DNA of 64,000 nt from Nissolia schottii. Taxonomy: Eukaryota > Streptophyta > Magnoliopsida > Fabales > Fabaceae. Below, in pieces: positions 56,500 to 64,000 of this stretch; the first letter of the stretch is position 1, and every line of letters starts with the position of its first letter. The notes under the pieces are model-generated. The model was not told where the DNA came from, ran no database searches, and was given only the letters and a program-made list of their open reading frames with translations. The DNA is taken from the NCBI GenBank assembly GCA_003254905.1, contig QANU01029832.1:533577-597576 (forward strand), read 5' to 3'. Both the position numbers and the translations under genes were made by a program.

Positions 56500-59400
56500 A
56501 CATGTATGTCTGAGGGGAGGGACAACTGCATTGACTTGAAAGAAACACTAGAGGAGCTCATTCAAGAAAAAAGAAGCATTATGGCACAATTCGTTAAGAG
56601 CAAGGGTAAAAAGCCCAAGAGGCAAAGATCGCCTAACTCTGAGATGGACAAAAGGACCACAAATGGAAGAAGGAATGAAGACCCTAACTCCCCTGATAAA
56701 GCCAACAATAGCGAGGGTAGACCCCTCAGGACCGTTAATACCATCTTAGGTGGATTCAAGGGTGGAGGAGAATCTAGATCAGCACGAAAAAAACACCTCA
56801 AAGAGTGATGCATGTAGTCTACTCGAGGCCCAGCTTCTCAAAAGCTACCCCCGATGTCAAATATCATGTTCACTAATGAAGATGGAGATGGAGTCGTACC
56901 TGACCAACACGATGCAATGATTATATCAGTCATCATGGTTAATGTAGAGGTAAAGAAGGTCATAATCAATCAAGGCAGCTCAACGGACATCTTATTCCAT
57001 GATGCCTTTAACAAATTAGGGATGGACTACTCAGATTTAAAATCACATCGATTGGAGCTCATCAGCTTTATAGGAGAGAGGTTAGACTCAGATGGGTACG
57101 CTACACAGCATGTTACCTTCGGAGCAAAGCCAAATAGCTGGACATAAAATGTAAAATTTTTGGTGGTTGATCGACCATTAACATGTAACGCCATAATTGG
57201 TCAAAAAACACTTAACAGGTTGGGAGCTATGGTGTCCACCCTCCACTTCGCAATGAAGTTTCCTTCGGAGAAAGGGGAAGTTATCACAGTAAAGGCTGAG
57301 CAACTTCTATCAAGGAGATGTTACCAAGATAGCTTAGAGGTTGGTTAGAAAAGAAAAGTTGCAGAAGAGAGTTTGGGAGCTAGCGATGACACAATGGTGG
57401 TAGACCTCGATGTCAAGATTGACCATAAGAAGAGAGACCTCAACCTGAAGGAGAGCTAGAGAAAGTACGACTTGGTAAAAACTCAGGAGATGCGAAAAAA
57501 ATCAACAAACACCTCCCAACACCTACCAACTAGAAGCTGACTAAGTTTCTCCAAGAAAACTCAGATCTCTGTGTATGGACAACCGTGGATATGCCTAGAA
57601 TTGACCCTTCCTTCATGCCTCATCGACTCTGCATAGAGCCTAAAGCCTGGCCAGTATTCCAGAAGAGAAGAAGGATGTGTCCATAGAGGCAGGCAACTGT
57701 AAAAGAGCCAATAGAAGGTGTTTCATGCGAAATAATTCTGGGGAATCTTCCAATGCTTACACAAAAGAATGTTTAACAGGTACAAGCAATTGAGGCGTTC
57801 TCAGGTGAAAAACAGGGGCACGAATGGTAAACATAAGAGAGAAATGGAGAACGAGAACTGGAAATGTAAATATATTCGAATAAAGGTCACTAGAGTGACT
57901 TTGATTACAAAGTTATCCTTTTCAAAGCGAAGGACTGTGGTGCAAGTTATAGTAAAGAAAGGGGAGAAAAGAGTGTCAAGGTTGAAGAAATTGCTACTAT
58001 TACTACTACTCCTAGGAAAACAGGAACATGAAATTTAAAAAAAAAAAAGTGGTGGCGTACACTGAGCTACCGTAGGACTGCTGACTGCCGGCTGGTGTAC
58101 TTACTTGAGTCGATAAGATTGTCATAAAACCACCTCGAGTTTAGCCCAGGAGCCCCGTATTTATAGAGTTTCAGGGCTCTCCTCTTCTGATAACTGTTCT
58201 TCCCCCAGCCGTCGACGGTTACCACTTTCGATCGTTGTGGTCCGCGCAATGCGGACCGGTTACGCTTGCATGTGTGACACGACATGCAGCGGTTATCTCC
58301 ATCGTGGCATGACTGTGACAATTCTTAGATGAATTGTCATCTTTGCGACATTTTTTACCTTGGTCATCAAACTATCATGTCGAGACCTTAGTTAATTGGT
58401 GATCCTCAAGTCATAGGATTTTTGTTATTCTTTGATTTTTAGTAGCGGCGAGTGCTCCCTTACAACCACTCTCTTAGCTATAGAAACTTCCGTCGCCGAA
58501 TAGCAATTGTGGCGATAATCCTTCTCTCGCAACCCCTTCTCTAGCAAGCCTTGGCGATTATCTCTACTGCCCCTGGCTGCTCACCTCGCGTCGCCAATGT
58601 TCTTGCCATCTACGTCGCCAACATTTATTTTGATGCAAACTCTTAGTCATAATTCATTTCTCACTATGCTGCAAATTTTGGCGACCTAACAAAAGGACTC
58701 CTCAAAGCGGAGTTTATTGCTGAAATACGATATCCCATATGGCTTTCTAATGTGGTAATGGTGCTCAAGTCCAATAGCAAGATGAGGATGTGTCTTGACT
58801 ACACCAACCTTAACAAAGTCTGTCTCAAAGGCCCTTACCCATTACCAAACATTGATAGCTTAGTGGATGCTTCATCTGAATATAATTACCTAAGCTTGGA
58901 TGCATACTCAGGATACAACCAAATCTGAATGCACCTGGATGATGCAAAGAAGACAACATTCCTCACTCCAGTGGCCAACTACTACTACAAGGTAATGTCA
59001 TCAGGTTAAAGAATTCGAGAGCTACCTATCAATGACTAATGAACCAAGTGTTTGATTACTTGATCGGCAGGTGATGGAAGTCTACGTTGATGACATGTTG
59101 GTGAAGAGCATAGAATAAGGAAGCATAATGAAGGAATTAGAAGTAGTTTTTGAGTGGTTAAGGGAAAATAACATGAGGCTCAATCCTATCAAATGTGCCT
59201 TGGCCATAGAAACAGGAAAGTTTTTCAGCTTCGTGCTAACCAACTGAGGAATCGAAGCCAATCCACACCAATGTCTATCCATCAAGGAAATGAGGAGTCT
59301 TAGTTCCCCAAAGGAGATACAATAGCTCACCAGAAGGACCACTATTTTGGCACAGTTCCTCTCTACTTCTGCAAAGAGAACTCTTCCATTTTTCAACTTC

Positions 59401-60300
59401 CTGAAGAAGGGGAAGGACTGCCTATGGAGCGAATAATGTGAAGAAGAATTTTAGAAGTTAAAGCAGTACCTAGTATCTCTTCTAATCCTTACCAGGCCCG
59501 AATTAGGAGAAAAATTGATGTTGTACCTATCCGTAGAAGAAGCTGTTGTAGGGGTTGTCTTGGTTTGAGACACAGCCCAGGGACAAACCCCTGTCTACTT
59601 TGTGAGCAAGGTGTTGCAAGGCCCAGAGACAAGATACCAAAAGGCTAAAGAAGGTAGCCTTCTCTCTAGTGGTGGCTTCTAGAAAGCTCAAAGCTTACTT
59701 CCAAGTGCACACCATAGAAGTCAGGACCAACCTACCTATTCGACAAATCCTTCACAAAACTGACATAGCAAGACAAATGGTATCTTGGGCAGTAGAACTC
59801 TTTGAATATGACCTCATGTTCGTCCCTCGAGCAAAAATCAAAGGCTAAGTCTTGGCTGACTTTGTCAAGAGCTTGTCAAAGATGGTTCGACTAAGGGAAT
59901 AGAAAATGAGTGTTCCTTACACGTTGACGAGTCCTCAAATACTAGAGGAAGTGGAGTTGGGGTCATCTTGGAGAGCAACTCGGGGATCATCATCGAGTTT
60001 TCCCTTAAGTTCAATTTTTTGACTTCTAATAACCAAGCCAAATATGAAGTTGTAATTGCAGGACTACTTTTGGCCAAGGCAGTCAGAGCCCAAGTAGTAA
60101 TAGTACACGATGATTCTCAGTTGGTAGTCTCCCAGATTCAGGGAAATTTCAAAACCAAAGATCTGCTACTACAAAAATACTTAGAGAAGACTCAGAAAGT
60201 TGCAGAAGGATTTCAGAGGATGAAGGTGAAACATATACCCCGAGAGCATAATATAAGGGGAACTAATTCCCACGCGGTGAAGATAGCCACATTAGGCTAA
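56500..60300 (+). mobile_element. Ty3/gypsy retrotransposon remnant B
   Basis: Decayed gag-pol between the two PLC genes, plus strand. A gag end has GRPLRTVNTILGGFKGGG (about 56710-56770). A protease region has QGSSTDILFHDAF and TCNAIIGQKTLNRLGA (about 56850-57350). Reverse transcriptase runs from about 58690 to 59230, with MCLDYTNLNKVC, YPLPNIDSLVDA and VYVDDMLVKS. RNase H lies at about 59900-60300, with SNNQAKYEVVIAGLLLAKA and PREHN. Stops and frameshifts are frequent. The match ends within or just after RNase H; no integrase and no LTR pair are present. It is interrupted at about 57740-58640. Confidence 0.8.
58040..58640 (-). mobile_element. LTR-like insertion inside gypsy remnant B
   Basis: This G/C-richer block separates the protease and reverse transcriptase parts of the gypsy remnant. 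On the minus strand it starts near TGTTGGCGACG, carries a TATA-like ctataaatacggggc near 58150-58164, and ends gtgtacgccacca beside a poly-A run on the plus strand. That layout suggests a solo LTR in minus orientation, but no target duplication was found. The adjoining 57740-58039 stretch is Lys-rich, non-gypsy sequence of unknown origin. Confidence 0.35.
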
Positions 60301-61377
60301 TTTTGGCGTTAAAACTAAAAGTTCAATTGCACGATTGCACTTAAAATTTTTTATACTATTGTCAAATCAAATTATTTTAAATGTATAATTTTTTAAGTAA
60401 TGTATAAAATAGTTAACTAATTTTACTTGTATAACATTTGAATAGATATCAATATAAACCGGCACAAAACAATTAAACTCTAAAAGTAATGCTGGGTGAG
60501 TTAATGATATACTGTCACCATTAAAGGAAAATTGTTATACCAAAGAATGCAATAAGTGGATGATGGTAACCGTCCATAAAGTACATTTAATAGCGGGGGC
60601 AACGCAAATGGCTTCACCGAAAACTTTTGGAATGAAAACCAGTTTCTATTAATCTCTCTATACGCAGCTAAAGAAATCCATTGTTTATGAAATATAATTC
60701 ATTGTAAGTATGGAATGTTTTGTTTAATCTGCTGGCAATGTTAAGATTTACGTTCAAAGTCATATTATTATCTATTAATTCTTTTTTCTCGTAATAAACT
60801 GTGTAACACTTTAAAAATGCTACACTGTTTGATAATACAGTTGGTAAATAGTGAAGACAGATAAATGCAAAGAGCAAAAGCATTAGTTCTCCATTTCTTA
60901 TAGTGAAACAAGTAAATCTCATTAAAAATTGTAATGTGACACCTTGTCTGAACTGAAGGTCTGTGAGTTTCACCATAATCTACAGCTTTGGCAAAGGGGG
61001 GTGGTGGTGGTGGTATGCACCACCTTGCGTGGCTGTGATGAAAGACACCCATCAACCTATAGTGTCTTCATTTAGAGGGTATGGCATCACATTCTGATCC
61101 TCTATATATGCCTTTCTGGTCTCAAGTCTAGCATCAGTGTGCACCTTAAAACTTATATGCTATTATCAGTAATTCAGCATACAAATCTAGAGTAAATCCT
61201 TGCGTTAGTACAGGAAAGAGTTGATGGACATTAATTTGTTATTCGATTTGTAACATCAATTTAATCCTCAAGATTAATCCTATTTCAAATTAGTCCATAA
61301 TATTCAAATTATTAGAGTGGTAAATTTCAGGGAGATTAACTTGGGGCCTAATCATTATATGGCTGATTCTTTATAAT
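60301..61377. other. Downstream region of the second PI-PLC, no gene seen
   Basis: AT-rich intergenic DNA with a short ggt repeat at 61000-61016. The right end should be the 3' UTR of the minus-strand PLC gene. Confidence 0.5.
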
Positions 61378-63952
61378 TTACTTAAACTGAAACCGCATCA
61401 AGAGCTTCACAGATTTTAATTTCTCTCCCTTTTCGTCATACAGAGGAACTGAGCGGAATCCAGGCTTCAGCTCTGAGACTGGCAGACAAGTCTGGCCACC
61501 AAAGTCATCCTTTTCGGTGTTATCCTGCTCTCGAACTTCTATTCGGAGCAAAGCCAGCTCTGGAACTGTCAAAGGGAAATCAAACTCTTGGTCCCACACG
61601 GGGAACCAATTGTTTGAGATTTCCTTTGTTTTCTTCTTCTGTTTATCAGCAGGCACTCCAACAATACCAACCTGTTGTATAAATTGAGATCCAATGCTTA
61701 TGATAAGTATTGACATCTTGTGTGTCTCACCTTTTCAGAATCCTAGCCATGATCAACCACTTTTAGCGGTACATGATTGGATGTAAATATAAGATTTTTT
61801 TTACACTGACAGTGCACTTAAATAGTGTTAAGTGTATTTATTAAAATTAAAGCATGTGGACTAGCCTATCTTCAAATCTAATTGCAAAAAATCTTGTCAC
61901 ACAAAAAAATGTTCAACTATGTTAAGAATAATTTAGTATCTTAGATTTATTTATGATTGATTTACTCTTTATTTAGTTTGATTCCATCATTATTTCCTGA
62001 TTCTATTATTGGCGTATATATTAACACATCATTGTAACCATTAGATACACAACCATATTACCAGACAATGTAATTCTTGTTTTCTTTGTTGCTTTCTTGC
62101 TGTCTTTTCTATATCCCATATAGAATTATCTCACGATGATTAACAATGTCCACTTGGGCTGGTTGATTAGTGTTTGAACTCTGAAATATTAAAGATGTTC
62201 CAAAAGTGAGACAAATAACGTTACTCTAACAGAATTGTCGAACTCACCTTAACGTAGAAGTCTGGCGGTGAGTACGTATCGAAGTCTGTTGGGCTGAAAT
62301 CCGAGGTCCAGCCGTTCCCCATGTAGACTTTTACCTGCAGGACAGAGGATGGATTGGAGACGTTCAGAGGATGTTATAATAGCAAAGTAATTGATTTCCC
62401 ACTTCAAAATAATACTCCTATCTCACCTTTAATGTCTTCTTCACTGGCAATGTTCTTTTAGGATCAAAAACCTCGCTATGTGGACCTTTTTCAATTAGAA
62501 ATTCAGGCTTTTTCACATAACCACACCCTCCATTTGCTTTAAACATCCCTTGCATGAGCCACAGTGATTTGCCATGCCCCTATTAAAGGAAACCACAAAT
62601 GTCAGTATTACTGTCAAAGACAGAGCAATTTGTGAATAATCTTATACGACTTCATTTTGAATTGCCTCAGCTTAAAGAAATATCACACAACTATCAAAGG
62701 ACGCAGTAAAAATATATAAAACTTGAAGGCAGGATCTTACACAGACATATGATTACCATTTATCAACAAAAACTGTACTAACATTCTTAATGCAGGGCAT
62801 ATATGATTAAGGAATTGGTCATGCAGAGCATATATGATTAAGGAAATCATAATAGCATTAGCAGTAATTGTTACTGATAACAGTAATCAAATGAAACAAA
62901 GAAATAAATGTATATGATCGCACAAAACTTAGGAATACTATGTCAATAGGCATGTAAGATTGCTTCACAACAAATAAAAGCCCAAAGATGAACATTACTT
63001 TACCAGTTTCTTGCTTGAAAGAGCACAAAAACAAATTGATAATATACATAACACCGGAACATATTCAGTACAGTGTGTTGAGGATGGAAAATGAAAATTC
63101 TAAGACGACCCTTTTATTTTGAAACAACCATGATCAGAAGTTCCAAACCTGCATGTTAAATGCAACCATCTGTGCTCCATACGTCCACCCTATGTGTGGC
63201 TTGTAATTTGAGGAGTTGAGGCGTGTTCCCTTTGGATACACTCTTAGGATATTCTTCTGCGTGAACCTAGAACAGTGCATAAGAGTATGTTTAATAAGTG
63301 GGAAGGAGATTGTAATTGTAACTCATAAAAGTTATGCTCCAAGTTTGAAAACTACCTAACAATATCAGGTCCATAAGATTCAGAAGCGTTTTCAAGTTTC
63401 TGTTCGCTCAAGCTCAAGCGCCTAACAGCACCAACAACATTTAAATCATCTTGTACATCACCCTTAGGTTTCCCAGCATGGATTGTGATCAAACGTTTAT
63501 ACTCAGGTGCACCCTCCTGGTATGATTTTTCATCATCTGCATTCAAATCTTCCTCATCCTGATAGTTTCACACACAGACACTCAGTTAGGGGGAAAAACA
63601 TGACAAATACATTCAGAGCATGTATAAAATATAAATCAAATGCTACTTAGGCGTACTGATTCATGATAAAAACTACCTAGCTGTACCAAAAAAGAAAAGA
63701 CAAATTAACTTTCATATTCTCTATACTCACCTTGTCATCTGTTTCCATTTCATTACTAATGTCTAGTGATGACATTCCTTCAGCTAATTCCCTTTCATTG
63801 CTCTTTTCATTACATTTCTTGGACTCGAGGTATTCTTTTGGCGGTTTGGTCGATATAAGAATTCGACCTTTCAATGATTCTGGTGTGGGGAACTGAGTCA
63901 GAGAATCTGTCTCCGGATAATAAAGCAGTTCTCCAAATATTTGAGTCACCAT
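61378..63952 (-). CDS. Second PI-PLC, 3' part only (continues past window)
   Basis: Six exons on the minus strand are visible: 63731-63952, 63356-63558, 63149-63266, 62427-62579, 62248-62334 and 61378-61671, encoding the last 358 residues. The sequence starts inside the X domain ([12 protein letters not shown], then [12 protein letters not shown]). It continues with an acidic linker, a Y domain ([27 protein letters not shown]) and a C2 domain ([16 protein letters not shown]). It ends LMRFQFK. Four of these exons are exactly the same length as in the complete paralogue (118, 153, 87 and 294 bases); the two linker exons are shorter (222 and 203 versus 246 and 233). The EF-hand region and the catalytic start of the X domain lie beyond position 64000. 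Both genes read leftward, so this is the upstream member of a tandem pair. Confidence 0.93.
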
Positions 63953-64000
63953 CTGCATGTATAAAAGATTAAAATCCACATTCAATGCCTAACAAAATAG

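Overview
The window looks like nuclear DNA of a flowering plant, a eudicot and probably a legume. The evidence is AT-rich intergenic DNA full of LTR retrotransposon, LINE, SINE and MITE remains, genes with many GT-AG introns, and gene families typical of plants: a CRINKLY4-related receptor kinase, a plant-length NFXL2 protein and plant PI-PLCs. The legume call is an inference from the style of the transposon ends and cannot be confirmed here. No organellar or bacterial features were seen.

Five genes are well supported. (1) An intronless CRINKLY4-related receptor kinase, 16922-19321, plus strand. (2) A two-exon gene for a 69-residue membrane protein, 27966-28672, minus strand, with a probable 5' UTR exon near 29443-29640. 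(3) NFXL2, 33113-44202, minus strand, with 13 reconstructed coding exons and 880 residues. (4) A complete PI-PLC, 50348-54337, minus strand, with 9 exons and 590 residues. (5) The 3' half of a second PI-PLC, 61378-63952, minus strand, which runs off the right edge. A 52-residue secreted-peptide-like ORF at 28985-29143 is a candidate only.

Layout: 1-16 kb is a transposon graveyard. It holds a hAT-like MITE, a SINE with a target duplication, a CACTA-like element, a decayed Ty3/gypsy remnant at 5.8-10.2 kb, two foldback MITEs and a Mutator-like element with a perfect 10-bp target duplication. The receptor kinase gene follows. From 20 to 27.5 kb there are a MuDR transposase fragment, a LINE reverse transcriptase fragment, one gypsy LTR and one copia LTR. 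The small membrane-protein gene lies at 28-29.6 kb, followed by a second LINE fragment. NFXL2 fills 33-44 kb, and its 5.4-kb intron 11 carries an almost complete but broken Ty1/copia element in the opposite orientation.

Upstream of NFXL2, the promoter-proximal DNA has been duplicated together with a copia fragment. One copy contains a 1.45-kb terminal-inverted-repeat element and the other lacks it. A second LTR of the gypsy family seen at 26 kb lies at 49.3-49.8 kb. The two PI-PLC genes are tandem paralogues. The five coding exons present in both, excluding the variable-linker exons, have identical lengths, and a dead gypsy element separates the genes at 56.5-60.3 kb.

The genes show no operon-like coupling. 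The PLC pair would act in phosphoinositide and calcium signalling, the receptor kinase in cell-surface signalling, and NFXL2 as a zinc-finger regulator that appears to carry a C-terminal membrane anchor. I found no clear novel multi-gene system. The most interesting signals are the NFXL2 structure (retroelement-loaded intron, ambiguous final splice acceptor, stop codon inside a 48-bp tandem duplication), the duplicated promoter with filled and empty transposon sites, and the small genes hidden at 28-29 kb. Exon boundaries were derived by hand from splice motifs and reading phase and could be off by a base in places.
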